A stretch of DNA of 64,000 nt from Actinoplanes sandaracinus (GCF_030009775.1 NZ_JASCTH010000038.1:36344-100343), one strand, 5' to 3'. Shown: positions 16,570 to 25,666, counted from the first letter of the stretch. Notes: generated from the letters alone by a model not told the origin. Made by a program: numbers and translations.

Positions 16570-17246
16570 GGGTACGAGCTCTCCTGTTCCGCCGCCACGA
16601 CGAGTTCCCGGACCGCGCAGCCGGCGGGCTGGCTGAGCGCGAACAGGATGGCGGCGGCCACGTTCGCCGGGTCGTTGAGGATCGCGTCCGGTCCCGGCTT
16701 GTACCGGTCGTCGCGCTCGTCGAAGAACTTCGTGCGCATGCCGCCCGGAATGAGCAGGGTGACGTTGACCTGCCCGGCCAGTTCGGCGGCCAGCGCCCGG
16801 GTGAAGCCGACGACACCGAACTTGGCGGCGCAGTATGCGGTGGCGTCGGAGACCGCCTTGACGCCCAGCGTCGACGAGACGGTGACGACACCGCCGTGCG
16901 ACTGCTTGAGCGCGGGCAGCGCGGCACGGATGACCGCGGCGGTGGCGAGCAGGTCGATCGCGACGATCCGGTCCCAGGTCTCGCCGGGGACGTCGGCGAG
17001 GGCGCCGGGCACGTCCATGCCGGCGGCCGTGACGACCCCGTCGATCGAGCCGCCGGCCCGCTCGATCAGCTCGGCGGTGGCACGTTCGGCGGCCCGGGTG
17101 TCGGCGAGGTCGCACTCGATCCACTCCACGCCGTCCCGGGGCGGCTGCCGGTCGATGACGAAGGGGCGGCCGCCGGCCTTCACGACGGCGTCGACGACCG
17201 CCGCGCCCAGGCCGCTGGATCCTCCGGTGACGATGACTGCGTCCAT
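16566..17246 (-). CDS. short-chain dehydrogenase/reductase
   Basis: A 226-residue classical SDR: cofactor motif VTGGSSGLGAAVV, catalytic Ser in VVTVSSTLG and Tyr-x-x-x-Lys in ATAYCAAKFG. It lies 7 bp downstream of HldE and overlaps GT9 by 4 nt. It is too short and of the wrong type to be HldD, the ADP-heptose 6-epimerase. It may oxidise or reduce the sugar or a precursor rather than epimerise C6. Confidence 0.85.
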   Translation of the reverse strand: MDAVIVTGGSSGLGAAVVDAVVKAGGRPFVIDRQPPRDGVEWIECDLADTRAAERATAELIERAGGSIDGVVTAAGMDVPGALADVPGETWDRIVAIDLLATAAVIRAALPALKQSHGGVVTVSSTLGVKAVSDATAYCAAKFGVVGFTRALAAELAGQVNVTLLIPGGMRTKFFDERDDRYKPGPDAILNDPANVAAAILFALSQPAGCAVRELVVAAEQESSYP

Positions 17247-17253
17247 GCGACTG

Positions 17254-18594
17254 CTACCTCCTGCTGCGTGCTTCGGCGATGGTTTTCGTGGTGGAACGGC
17301 CGTCCAGGTAGGGGACGATCACGGTCTGGCCGCCCCAGCGCTGGAGCAGCTCGGACTCCGGGACGGAGTCGTAGTCGCCGCCCTTGACCCAGACGTCCGG
17401 GCGGAGCCAGGCCAGGACCGGCTCGGGGGTGGGCTCGTCGAAGACGACCACGGCATCGACGCAGTCCAGGGCGGCGAGCAGGCGGCCACGGTCGTCCTGG
17501 TGGGTGAGCGGGCGGCCCTCGCCCTTGAGGCCGCGGACCGAGTCGTCGCTGTTCAGGCAGACGATCAGGCAGTCCCCGAGGGAGCGGGCGGCTTTCAGGG
17601 TGGCGAGGTGGCCGGTGTGCAGCAGGTCGAAACAGCCGCCGGTGGCGACGACCGTCCCGCCGCGCGCGCGGACGTCGGCGGCCAGCCGGCCGGCCTCGTC
17701 GGCGCCGATGCGCTCCCGCCCCGGTTCGGACACCTCGACCGGTCCGGCGACGTGGGCGGTGGCCGCGGCGACCGCCGCCGCTACCGCCTCGGAGACCAGC
17801 GCGCCCTCCGCCAGCGCGGCGGCGGCGGCCGCCGCGAAGGCGTCGCCGGCCCCGCAGGTGTCCCCGGCCGAGGCCTGCGGCACCGGCACCACCAGGGGGG
17901 CCGGGCTGCCCTGGCAGAGCACGGCCCCTTCGGCGCCGCGGGTCACCACGACCGCGCCGGCCTGCCAGCGCTGTCGCAGCGTGTGCCCGGCCCGCTGTGC
18001 GCCGGCCAGGCCTTTCCCGGCGTCGCCGGAGAGCCGCCGGGCCTCGGCCTCGTTCGGGGTGACCAGGCGGACGTTGGGCACCGGGGGCGGGCCGTTCGGG
18101 TGCGGGTCCCACACCACCGGCGCCCTCGACTTCTCGATGGCGGCCCGCAGCGCCGGATGTCGGGCCACCCCGCGCCCGTAATCGCTGACCAGGATCGCCC
18201 CGGCGTCCCGCAGCACGTCGAGGACCGCGGCCGGGGCGTCGCCGGGCGGCTGCGGCTCACCACCACGGTCCCACCGCAGCATCACCTGACCGCCGGCGCG
18301 CAACCGGATCTTCTCCGGCGTCGAACCGGGCAGCGACAGCGCGTACACCTCGACGCCGGCGGCCGAGAGCAGCTCGCTCAACCGGGCCCCGGCGGCGTCC
18401 GCGGCCAGCGCCGTGACCAGCGCGACCTGGTGGCCGTGGCCGGCGGCGAGCAGGGCCGCGAGACCCGCGCCGCCCGGCCGCTCCCGCACGGACTCCTCGT
18501 CGAGGACGGGAGCCGGCGCGTCCGGGGCGATCCGGCTCACCGTCCCGTGCACGTCCCGGTCGAGCAGGGTGTCGCCGACGATCACCAGCCTCAT
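17254..18594 (-). CDS. hldE: bifunctional heptose-7-phosphate kinase / heptose-1-phosphate nucleotidyltransferase
   Basis: A 446-residue two-domain protein. The N-terminal ribokinase/PfkB domain (residues about 1-300) begins RLVIVGDTLLDRDVHG and carries the catalytic AGDTCGAGDAFAA signature. The C-terminal domain is a cytidylyltransferase fold with GGCFDLLHTGHLATL (HxGH) and DVWVKGGDYD. This matches RfaE/HldE, which phosphorylates D-glycero-D-manno-heptose 7-phosphate at C1 and then, after GmhB dephosphorylation, adds a nucleotide to give ADP-heptose. The ATG at 18594 overlaps the gmhA stop. Such a protein is uncommon outside Gram-negatives. Confidence 0.88.
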   Translation of the reverse strand: MRLVIVGDTLLDRDVHGTVSRIAPDAPAPVLDEESVRERPGGAGLAALLAAGHGHQVALVTALAADAAGARLSELLSAAGVEVYALSLPGSTPEKIRLRAGGQVMLRWDRGGEPQPPGDAPAAVLDVLRDAGAILVSDYGRGVARHPALRAAIEKSRAPVVWDPHPNGPPPVPNVRLVTPNEAEARRLSGDAGKGLAGAQRAGHTLRQRWQAGAVVVTRGAEGAVLCQGSPAPLVVPVPQASAGDTCGAGDAFAAAAAAALAEGALVSEAVAAAVAAATAHVAGPVEVSEPGRERIGADEAGRLAADVRARGGTVVATGGCFDLLHTGHLATLKAARSLGDCLIVCLNSDDSVRGLKGEGRPLTHQDDRGRLLAALDCVDAVVVFDEPTPEPVLAWLRPDVWVKGGDYDSVPESELLQRWGGQTVIVPYLDGRSTTKTIAEARSRR

Positions 18595-19196
18595 ACCCGC
18601 ACCATCTCCTCCCAGTCGGAGCGGTCCCGCTCGAAAGGGAGCAGGTACCGGTCCACGTACTCGCACATCAGGTGCACCGAGACCAGGTGCAGCTCCTGGA
18701 CCACCTGGCTGTCCGGCGACGGGCAACACAGCGCCTCCTGGCAGATCTCGGCGAGCGGATTGGGGCGCTCGCCGACCATCGCCCAGGTGCGCATGCCGGT
18801 CTCCTCGGCGGCGCGGGCCGCGGCGACCAGGTTGGGGCTGCGGCCGCTCGTCGACATCACGATCAGGATGTCGTCGCGGCGGCCGTGCGCCCGGACCTGG
18901 CGGGCGAAGACCTCCTCGAAGCCGTAGTCGTTGCTGATCGCGGTGACCGCCGACGAGTCGGGGGTGAGGGCGATCGCGGACAGCGGCATCCGGTCCTCCC
19001 GGAGCTTGCCGACGAGTTCGGCGGCCAGATGCTGGGCCTCGGCGGCGCTGCCACCGTTGCCGGCGACCAGCAGGCGGCCGCCGGCACTGAGATGGCGGGC
19101 CAGGGTGGCGCCCCAGTGCGCCAGGCGCCCGGCCTCGGACCGGTACGGCACCAGCGCCTGCGCCAGCCCGGCCAAGTGGGCGTCGAGGGGATTCAC
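18591..19196 (-). CDS. gmhA: D-sedoheptulose 7-phosphate isomerase
   Basis: A 201-residue SIS-domain protein with the GmhA pattern GNGGSAAEAQHLAAELVGK, SNDYGFEEVFARQV, STSGRSPNLVAAARAA and C-terminal QELHLVSVHLMCEYVD, where family Glu/His residues bind metal and act in isomerisation. It converts sedoheptulose 7-phosphate from the pentose phosphate pathway to D-glycero-D-manno-heptose 7-phosphate, the HldE substrate. GTG 19196 is the preferred start because it overlaps the upstream glycosyltransferase stop by 4 nt. Confidence 0.88.
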   Translation of the reverse strand: MNPLDAHLAGLAQALVPYRSEAGRLAHWGATLARHLSAGGRLLVAGNGGSAAEAQHLAAELVGKLREDRMPLSAIALTPDSSAVTAISNDYGFEEVFARQVRAHGRRDDILIVMSTSGRSPNLVAAARAAEETGMRTWAMVGERPNPLAEICQEALCCPSPDSQVVQELHLVSVHLMCEYVDRYLLPFERDRSDWEEMVRV

Positions 19197-20395
19197 GCGA
19201 CAACCTCCAGGTCTGCGACGGTCGAATACACGGCGGCGAGTCGTTCGGCGACCCGGGGCCACGAGTAGGAGACGGCGGCCCGGTCGGCGGCGGCGGCCGC
19301 GTACGAGAACCGCCGCACGTCGTCACCGACCAGCCGGCGCAGCGCCGCGGCCAGGGCTTTCGGCTCACGTGGCGGCACCAGGTCACCGGTGATCCCGTCC
19401 ACGACGGTGTCGGCGAGCCCGCCCACCTCGGTCGCCACCACCGGCACCCCGCACGCCATCGCCTCCAGGGGCGTCAGGCCGAACGGCTCGTACCAGGGCG
19501 TCGCGGCGAGCACGTCCGCCGAGCGGTACCAGGCGGGCATCTCGGGCGCCGGCACCGCTCCGGCCAGCCGCACCCGGTCGGCGACCCGGCAGGTCTCGGC
19601 CAGGGCGAGAAGCTTGCGGGCGTACGGGTCGCCGCCGAGTTCCGCCGCCGGCGGCCCGCCGACGACCACCAGTTCGGCGCCCGGCACCCCCGGCAGGGCC
19701 CGGATGATGTCCTCCACGCCCTTGCGTTCGACGAGCCGGGCAACGGTCAGGATCCGGTGCCTTCCGGGGGTGCGCGGCACGGCCGGCCCCCGCTGGCAGA
19801 ACCGTTCGATGTTCACTCCGGACGGCACGAGCGCCATCTTGGACCGCGGCACGCCGAGGCGCAGCAGCTCGCCGATCTCGTCGCGGCACTGCACGATCAC
19901 CCGGTCGACGGCCTGCCCCAGGTGCCGTTCGCAGCCGATCCGGCCCGGCGGGCTGGTGTCGGCCCGGCCCTGGTGGCGGCGCTTGACCGAGCCGAGGGCG
20001 TGGAACGTCTGGACCACCGGGATCCCGCGGGCGCGGCCGGCGTCGAGGGTGGCCAGCCCGCTCATCCAGAAGTGGGCGTGCGCCACGTCGGGCCGCCACT
20101 CGTCGCGCCACTGTTCGGCCATGAACTCGGCGAACGTCCCCATGTACGGCAGCAACTCGTCCTTGGGCAGCGCCCGGGCCGGGCCGGCCGGCACGTGCAC
20201 CACATCGACCCGGTCGCTCATCGGCGCCACCGGCGGCAGGTCCGGGTGGTCGCGGCGGGTGTAGACACGCACGTCGTGGCCGTGCCCGGCCAGCGCGGCG
20301 GCGAGTTCGGCGACGTGCGAGTTCTGCCCGCCCGCGTCGACGCCGCCGAGCGCCGCGAGCGGGCTGGCGTGCTCCGAGATCATCGCGATGCGCAT
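19193..20395 (-). CDS. family 4 glycosyltransferase
   Basis: A 400-residue GT-B retaining glycosyltransferase. The N-terminal ISEHASPLAALGGVDAGGQN is the acceptor-side glycine-rich loop of GT4 enzymes such as MshA. The C-terminal domain has VARLVERKGVEDIIRAL and the donor-binding EPFGLTPLEAMACGVPVVAT. The start at ATG 20395 overlaps the preceding glycosyltransferase by 16 nt. Probably it adds a hexose to the operon product. Confidence 0.88.
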   Translation of the reverse strand: MRIAMISEHASPLAALGGVDAGGQNSHVAELAAALAGHGHDVRVYTRRDHPDLPPVAPMSDRVDVVHVPAGPARALPKDELLPYMGTFAEFMAEQWRDEWRPDVAHAHFWMSGLATLDAGRARGIPVVQTFHALGSVKRRHQGRADTSPPGRIGCERHLGQAVDRVIVQCRDEIGELLRLGVPRSKMALVPSGVNIERFCQRGPAVPRTPGRHRILTVARLVERKGVEDIIRALPGVPGAELVVVGGPPAAELGGDPYARKLLALAETCRVADRVRLAGAVPAPEMPAWYRSADVLAATPWYEPFGLTPLEAMACGVPVVATEVGGLADTVVDGITGDLVPPREPKALAAALRRLVGDDVRRFSYAAAAADRAAVSYSWPRVAERLAAVYSTVADLEVVA

Positions 20396-21300
20396 GTCTG
20401 CTCCTCCAGCAGTCGGTCCCAGTCGGCGAGGAAACGGTCGAGGCCGTACCGGGTGAGGGCCACCTGCCGGGCCCGGGCGCCGAGCCGGGCCGCCTCGTCG
20501 GGTTCGTCCATCAGCCACTGGGCGGCCTCGACCAGGGTGTCCGCCCGGGTGGCGAGCACTCCCGCGTCGGGCGGGACGGCGGCGACCGCCTCGGTGGTGG
20601 CCAGGGCGAGCACCGGCATGCCCATCTGCATGGCCTCGATCAGGCTCAGCCCGAGCGAGGTCCACCGGCACAGGTGCAAGTAGGCCCGCCGTTTCGCCAC
20701 CTCGGCGTGCATCACGTGCTGCGGCGGGTCGTCGTGGACGGTGACGCCGTCCAGTCCCGTCACGCCCATCCCGAACACGTCGACCGGGGCGACCCGGGTG
20801 AAGCGGGGGAAGAGGTCGGTGCCGGTGACGCGGCCCCGGCGGACCGGCTCGTTCGTGACGATCGCCAGGCGCTCCAGCTCGCCGGTCCAGCGGGCCTTCG
20901 GCTCGACGATGCCGTGCTCGATGACCGTGGTGCGGGTGGCGCCGCAGTCCCAGAACAGGTCGTTGAAGTCGGTGACGTGCGCGATGATCACGTCGTCGCG
21001 GTCGGCGAGCGGGTGCCGGCTGTGCGGAACGTCGCCCTTCGGCGTGTTGTGCTCCACATAGATCACCGGCACGTGCGGCGGGATCAGGTCCAGCTCGTCC
21101 GGCCGCTGCGCGATCGCCACGTCGATGTCACGGATGTGGTCGAGCGGCATCTCCTCGACGCTGTCCGGCCAGTCGAAGGTCCGCGCGCGGCCCCGGCCCC
21201 ACTCGTCCCGGGCGTCGTTGACCGGCACCAGGTAGCGGTGCTTGCCCTGGACGAACGAGGTGGTCCAGGAACCGTGGACGTGCCAGAGGAGAATGTTCAC
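20380..21300 (-). CDS. GT-B glycosyltransferase
   Basis: A 306-residue GT4-like enzyme beginning NILLWHVHGSWTTSFVQGKH, with a reduced donor domain (LHLCRWTSLGLSLIEAMQMG, MPVLALATTEAV). The N-terminal domain is shorter than usual, but the ExE-like donor region is present. It overlaps the fusion gene upstream by 4 nt and the GT4 gene downstream by 16 nt, so it is firmly within the operon. The donor and acceptor are unknown. Confidence 0.8.
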   Translation of the reverse strand: MNILLWHVHGSWTTSFVQGKHRYLVPVNDARDEWGRGRARTFDWPDSVEEMPLDHIRDIDVAIAQRPDELDLIPPHVPVIYVEHNTPKGDVPHSRHPLADRDDVIIAHVTDFNDLFWDCGATRTTVIEHGIVEPKARWTGELERLAIVTNEPVRRGRVTGTDLFPRFTRVAPVDVFGMGVTGLDGVTVHDDPPQHVMHAEVAKRRAYLHLCRWTSLGLSLIEAMQMGMPVLALATTEAVAAVPPDAGVLATRADTLVEAAQWLMDEPDEAARLGARARQVALTRYGLDRFLADWDRLLEEQTCASR

Positions 21301-22946
21301 GCGGCAACCTCGCAGGTCTTCGAATGGGCGGTGACGCCAAACCGGCGCACCGCGCTGAGAACGTCGTGCGGCCGGATCCCGGACAGGCAGGGGTGGCCGG
21401 GCACCGGGCAGCGGGTCGCCCGGGTGTCACGGCAGGCCGCCGCGGCGTCGCCGAGGCGCACCACCGGCACCCGGTAGGGCCCCCAGCGCCCGAACGGGAC
21501 GGTCGGCGCGAACAGGCTGACGACCGGCGTGCCGACGGCCGCGGCCAGATGCGCCGGGCCGGTGTTGCCGACGACCAGGCAGTCGGCGCCGGACAGCAGC
21601 GTGGCCAGGGCGGACATCGACATCGGGCCCGGGTCCTCGGCGACGCCCGCGGCGACGTGGGCGGCCAGGCGCCGCTCCCCCGGCCCGCCGGTCACCACGA
21701 CCCGGTGCCCGGCGCCGGCGAGGGCGGCGACGATCGCGCGCAGGTTCTCCGGCGGACTCGACCGCGCCTGGCAGCTCGCGCCCGGATGCACCACGACATA
21801 GCCGCCGCGCGGCCGGCCCGGCGCGGTCACCGCGAGCCGCCCGTCGTCGGCATCGGGAAGAGCGAACCCGGCCGCTGCCGCGACGCTCAGCGCACGTTCC
21901 GGTTCGGGCAGGTCATCGGGTACGCGATGACGTACGTCCAGCAGGGAGCCGGGATAGTCCTCGCTGATCGCGGTGATCCGGCCGATCCCGGCCATCCGCA
22001 GCAGCAGCGCCAGCGGCAGCGCGGACTGGTGGAACGACGTGAAGACCACCGCCTCGTCGGCGCTGATCTGTTTCAGCCGCTCGGTGAGAGCCCGCATGTC
22101 GTCCGGGCCGACCGGGCCGGGTTCCGGATCGATCCACGGCAGACGCCACTCGACGATCTCGTCGACGCCGGGCAGCAGCTCCGCGGCGGCACGGCCGCGC
22201 GGCCCGCACAGCAGCACCACCCGGTCGGCGCCGGCGGCCAGCGCCCGGATCGCCGGACCGGTGACCAGCACGTCCCCGGCCGAGTCGGAGCGGACCGCCA
22301 GGACCGTGCCGGCCCGGCCCGCGCGCGGTGCGGGTGTCAGCAGCGTCCGGCGCCGCAGGATCAGATCCGCGACCCCGGTCAGATCCGCGGCACAGTGCGG
22401 GGCGGCGGCCACCTCGGCGGGGAGCGTCACACCGGTCGGCACCAGGATCCCGGCGGCGCCCGCGGCGAGCGCGGCCTCCATGTCGCGGCCGATGTCGCCG
22501 ACCACCACGCAGCGTCCCGGGGTGGTGGCGAGCGCCGCGGCGGCGGCGGTGACCAGGCCGGGGGCCGGCTTGCGGCACAGGCAGCCGGCGGCATCGTCGT
22601 GCGGGCAGACCTGCCAGGTGTCGAACGGCCCCAGCAACTCGTCGATCCGCTGGTTGACGGCCGTCATCTGGTCGGCGGTGAACCGGCCGCGGGCCAGGCC
22701 GGACTGGTTGGTGACCACCCCGAGGCGCAGCCCGGCGGCGCGCAGCCGGTCGAGGGCCTCGCGGGCGCCGGGCATCGGGCGGACCTTCTCCGGGTCGCCG
22801 TTGTAGGGCACGTCGACGATCAGCGTGCCGTCCCGGTCGAAGAGAACCGCGTCGTAGAGGGGCGCGGCGCGGGGCGGCTCGATGTGGGATGGCTCGGTGT
22901 GGAGAGCGGAGGTGTTCGGAGTGACGGCGTTGCGGGGCGCGGTCAC
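21297..22946 (-). CDS. fusion of heptose-1,7-bisphosphate phosphatase (GmhB-like) and GT9 glycosyltransferase
   Basis: A 549-residue two-domain protein. Residues about 30-200 form a HAD phosphatase: the DRDGTLIVD nucleophile motif, TNQSG, a zinc-binding CPHDDAAGCLCRKP loop typical of GmhB, and GDIGRDMEAA. Residues about 210-549 are a GT9 heptosyltransferase-like domain (AVRSDSAGDVLVTGPAIRAL, VVHPGASCQARSSPPENL, VGNTGPAHLAAAVGTP). The fusion joins donor synthesis (removing the C7 phosphate) to sugar transfer. It overlaps both neighbours by 4 nt. Confidence 0.88.
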   Translation of the reverse strand: MTAPRNAVTPNTSALHTEPSHIEPPRAAPLYDAVLFDRDGTLIVDVPYNGDPEKVRPMPGAREALDRLRAAGLRLGVVTNQSGLARGRFTADQMTAVNQRIDELLGPFDTWQVCPHDDAAGCLCRKPAPGLVTAAAAALATTPGRCVVVGDIGRDMEAALAAGAAGILVPTGVTLPAEVAAAPHCAADLTGVADLILRRRTLLTPAPRAGRAGTVLAVRSDSAGDVLVTGPAIRALAAGADRVVLLCGPRGRAAAELLPGVDEIVEWRLPWIDPEPGPVGPDDMRALTERLKQISADEAVVFTSFHQSALPLALLLRMAGIGRITAISEDYPGSLLDVRHRVPDDLPEPERALSVAAAAGFALPDADDGRLAVTAPGRPRGGYVVVHPGASCQARSSPPENLRAIVAALAGAGHRVVVTGGPGERRLAAHVAAGVAEDPGPMSMSALATLLSGADCLVVGNTGPAHLAAAVGTPVVSLFAPTVPFGRWGPYRVPVVRLGDAAAACRDTRATRCPVPGHPCLSGIRPHDVLSAVRRFGVTAHSKTCEVAA

Positions 22947-24025
22947 CGGCGTACCCCGGCTCGCGCGCTGCCGGAAACGGCTCGGCCACCCGGGAGGGTC
23001 ACGCCGGAGGTCGGGGCACAGACGCGGGTCGCGGCGGTGGGAACCTCGGGCAGCGGTTCGGCGCCGCGCCAGCGCAGCCAGCCGCGCAGCCAGTGAGTGA
23101 CCGCCACCGGGGGGATGGCGACGCTGGTCAGCAGCATGGTGGTGACCTCGCGGTGGTCGCGGGGGCCGGGAGCGATGCGGGCCGCGGCGAACTCGGCGGT
23201 GCCGGCCGCCCAGCCGGCCGCGGCCACGCCCACGGCCACGGTCCAGCCGCGACGGCCGGTGACCAGGCGGGCGGTGGCGCCGGCCAGCGCGGCGGCCAGG
23301 CAGGCGGTGATCGCGGCGTGCCGGTGGCGGCGGCCGGGCGGAACACCGAGCCGGGTGCGCCAGCGCGGCCCGTACAGATGCCGCAGAAGCGCGTCGTCAG
23401 CGTTGCCGCGCTGGGTGCGTACGCTGATCCACCGGTTCTCCGGGCGCACCGGATGGGTGACCCGGCGGCGTCCGCGGCACAGCTCCCACCCGGCCCGCCG
23501 GACCCGGTGGGCGAGTTCGGCGTCCTCGCGGAAGGCGCGCGGAAGGCGTTCGTCGAAGCCGCCGCTGCGCGCCAGCGCGGCGCGGCGGTAGGCCATGTCC
23601 GCGGTGATCCACTCGCCGTCGGCGAGGCCCGCGGTGACCCGTTCCCAGTCCGTCGGCCGGTGGCCCTCGGGCAGCGGGACGTCCACGTTGCCCTGCACTC
23701 CCCCCACGCCCGGCGCGGCTTCGCCCAGGTCGGCGGCGAGGCGGGCGGTCCAGCCGGGTTCCGGCAGCACGTCGTCGTCGAGGAACGCCACCCATTCGCG
23801 GGTGGCGTTGCGCCAGCCGGTGTTGCGGGCGGCGGCCGGGCCGGCGGCGCGGCCCGGGATCACCCGGGCCGGCGTGGCGGGCGGAAGTTCCAGCGGGGCA
23901 CGCCGGTCCGGCCGGTCGTCGACGATCAGGATCTCCATGCCGTCCGGCAGCGGGCCGAGCGCGTGCAGCAGCGCGGCCAGGCTCGGCCGGCCGAGCGTCG
24001 GCACGACGATGCTGACGGCGGTCAA
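22943..24025 (-). CDS. membrane-associated family 2 glycosyltransferase
   Basis: A 360-residue GT-A enzyme: VSIVVPTLGRPSLAALLHAL, the metal-binding FLDDDVLPEPGW, and a catalytic-region FDERLPRAFREDAELAHR. Residues about 235-320 carry two to three hydrophobic spans, so the enzyme is probably bound to the cytoplasmic membrane. That favours a lipid-linked or envelope acceptor. It is coupled by 4-nt overlaps to the carbamoyltransferase and the GmhB-GT9 gene. Confidence 0.85.
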   Translation of the reverse strand: MTAVSIVVPTLGRPSLAALLHALGPLPDGMEILIVDDRPDRRAPLELPPATPARVIPGRAAGPAAARNTGWRNATREWVAFLDDDVLPEPGWTARLAADLGEAAPGVGGVQGNVDVPLPEGHRPTDWERVTAGLADGEWITADMAYRRAALARSGGFDERLPRAFREDAELAHRVRRAGWELCRGRRRVTHPVRPENRWISVRTQRGNADDALLRHLYGPRWRTRLGVPPGRRHRHAAITACLAAALAGATARLVTGRRGWTVAVGVAAAGWAAGTAEFAAARIAPGPRDHREVTTMLLTSVAIPPVAVTHWLRGWLRWRGAEPLPEVPTAATRVCAPTSGVTLPGGRAVSGSARAGVRR

Positions 24026-25656
24026 CGCGCGCTCCCGTAGACCTGGGCGCGGTGCACCGCGAACGGCCCGAGGGCCAGCAGGTCGACCGGCGCCGAGCCG
24101 AACAGTTCCAGGGCCTCGCGCGGGGTGTCCACCATCGGCCGTCCGGCGGTGTTCAGCGACGTGTTGACGACCACCGGCAAGCCGGTGAGCTGCTCGAACT
24201 CGGCCAGCATCGCGGCGACCACCGGTTCGGTGTCGGTGTGGACGGTCTGGACGCGGGCGGTGCCGTCGACGTGTGTGACGGCCGGGATGCGGTCGCGCCA
24301 GTCCGGTTTCACCTTGTGGACGAAGAGCATGTACGGGCTCGGGTAGACGCCCTCGAAGATGTCGTGGAAGCGTTCCGCCCGGACCATCGGGGCGATCGGC
24401 CGGAACTGCTCACGGCCCTTGACGTCGTTCATCCGGGTCTGGGTGTCCCGGTCGCCGGGGTGGGCGAGCAGCGAGCGGTGCCCGAGCGCACGGGGGCCGT
24501 ACTCGCTGCGGCCCTGGTACCAGGCGACGATCCCGTTGCGGGCCAGCACGGCGGCGGCCTCGGCGGCGATCGACGCGGGCCTGGTGTACGGCACCGCCGC
24601 CCGTCGCAGTTCGGCCTCCAGCGCGTCGTCGCTCCAGCCCCGGCCGAGTGCGGCGGTGCCGAACGGGATGCTGCGCCCGGCCACGGCGAGGGCCGCGCCG
24701 AGGGCGGTTCCGGCGTCGCCGGCGGCCGGCTGCACCCAGACCCGCTCGAACGGGCCCTCGGCGGCGATCCGGGCGTTGGCCACGCAGTTCAGCGCGGTGC
24801 CACCGGCCATGGTCAGGGTCTTCAGGCCGCCGGACGCCTGATGGGTCCACCGCGCCAGGTCGAGCAGCACCTCCTCCAGGCGCACCTGCACACTGGAGGC
24901 CAGGTCGGCGTGCGCCTCGGTCATCTCGCCGTCGGCGGCACGGGCCTTGGCCAGGGCGTCCCAGTCGATCCGGTCGATCGTGAACCCGCCCTCGCCGTCG
25001 GCGCGGACCAGCTCACGCAACAGGCCGAGGAACTTGGGACGGCCGTACGAGGCGAGGGCCATCACCTTGTACTCGTCGCTGGAGTGCATGAACCCGAGGT
25101 GCCGGGTCAGGTCCTCATAGAGCAGGCCGAGCGAGTGTGGCAGCTCCTGGCTCCGGAACGTCTCCAGGACGCCGCCGCGGTAGGCGCCGGCCAGGTGGCT
25201 GGCCGACTCCCCGCGTCCATCGAGGACCAGGACCGCGCTGTCCTCCGGCACGCTGAGCCCGGCCGACGCGGCGTGCGCGACGTGGTGCGGCACGAACCGC
25301 ACCTGGTCGGCGTCGAGGCCGGGCAGCGCGGTGGCCAGGAACTGCGGGGCCCGGCGGGCGTAGTCGGCGCGCAAGTGGTCCCACGGGTCGGCGAGACCGA
25401 GGTCGGCCTGGTCCCGGCAGAGCGCCGGGTCGAACGAGTAGGCGACCGCGTCCAGGTCGCCCGGCCGCAGCCCGGCCTCTTCGAGGCACCAGGCGGCGGA
25501 GAGCTCCGGCAGCTCCCACGCCGAGAACGGCACCGGCCGCTTGCCGTGCTTACGGCGGCTGAACCGCTCTTCCTCGGCGGCGGCCACGACGCGACCGTCG
25601 ACGATCAGAGCCGCCGACGGATCATGAAAGATCGCGTTGATCCCGAGAACACGCAT
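24022..25656 (-). CDS. NodU/CmcH-family O-carbamoyltransferase
   Basis: A 544-residue enzyme with the N-terminal actin-like domain (RVLGINAIFHDPSAALIVDG, AAAEEERFSRRKHGK) and metal/carbamoyl-AMP site residues in VPHHVAHAASAG. The C-terminal YrdC-like part includes YQGRSEYGPRALGHRSLLA. The family transfers carbamoyl from carbamoyl phosphate, through carbamoyl-AMP, to a sugar or antibiotic hydroxyl. As the first gene of the heptose operon it probably carbamoylates the glycan. A SigB-like promoter candidate lies 10 bp upstream. Confidence 0.92.
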   Translation of the reverse strand: MRVLGINAIFHDPSAALIVDGRVVAAAEEERFSRRKHGKRPVPFSAWELPELSAAWCLEEAGLRPGDLDAVAYSFDPALCRDQADLGLADPWDHLRADYARRAPQFLATALPGLDADQVRFVPHHVAHAASAGLSVPEDSAVLVLDGRGESASHLAGAYRGGVLETFRSQELPHSLGLLYEDLTRHLGFMHSSDEYKVMALASYGRPKFLGLLRELVRADGEGGFTIDRIDWDALAKARAADGEMTEAHADLASSVQVRLEEVLLDLARWTHQASGGLKTLTMAGGTALNCVANARIAAEGPFERVWVQPAAGDAGTALGAALAVAGRSIPFGTAALGRGWSDDALEAELRRAAVPYTRPASIAAEAAAVLARNGIVAWYQGRSEYGPRALGHRSLLAHPGDRDTQTRMNDVKGREQFRPIAPMVRAERFHDIFEGVYPSPYMLFVHKVKPDWRDRIPAVTHVDGTARVQTVHTDTEPVVAAMLAEFEQLTGLPVVVNTSLNTAGRPMVDTPREALELFGSAPVDLLALGPFAVHRAQVYGSAR

Positions 25657-25666
25657 GGCGGGCCGG

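Noticed and set aside
16566..17246. SDR as the HldD epimerase
   Set aside because: HldD is an extended SDR of more than 300 residues; this is a 226-residue classical SDR with different motifs.
15592..18927. 1111-codon open frame on the plus strand
   Set aside because: It is antisense to the GT9, SDR, HldE and GmhA genes, all of which have clear motifs; the plus-strand translation is Gly/Arg/Gln-rich shadow sequence typical of high-GC DNA.
15640..25656. Reading the heptose operon as a lipopolysaccharide core locus
   Set aside because: All other content is actinobacterial and no lipid A, Kdo or outer-membrane genes occur, so a different heptose product is required.
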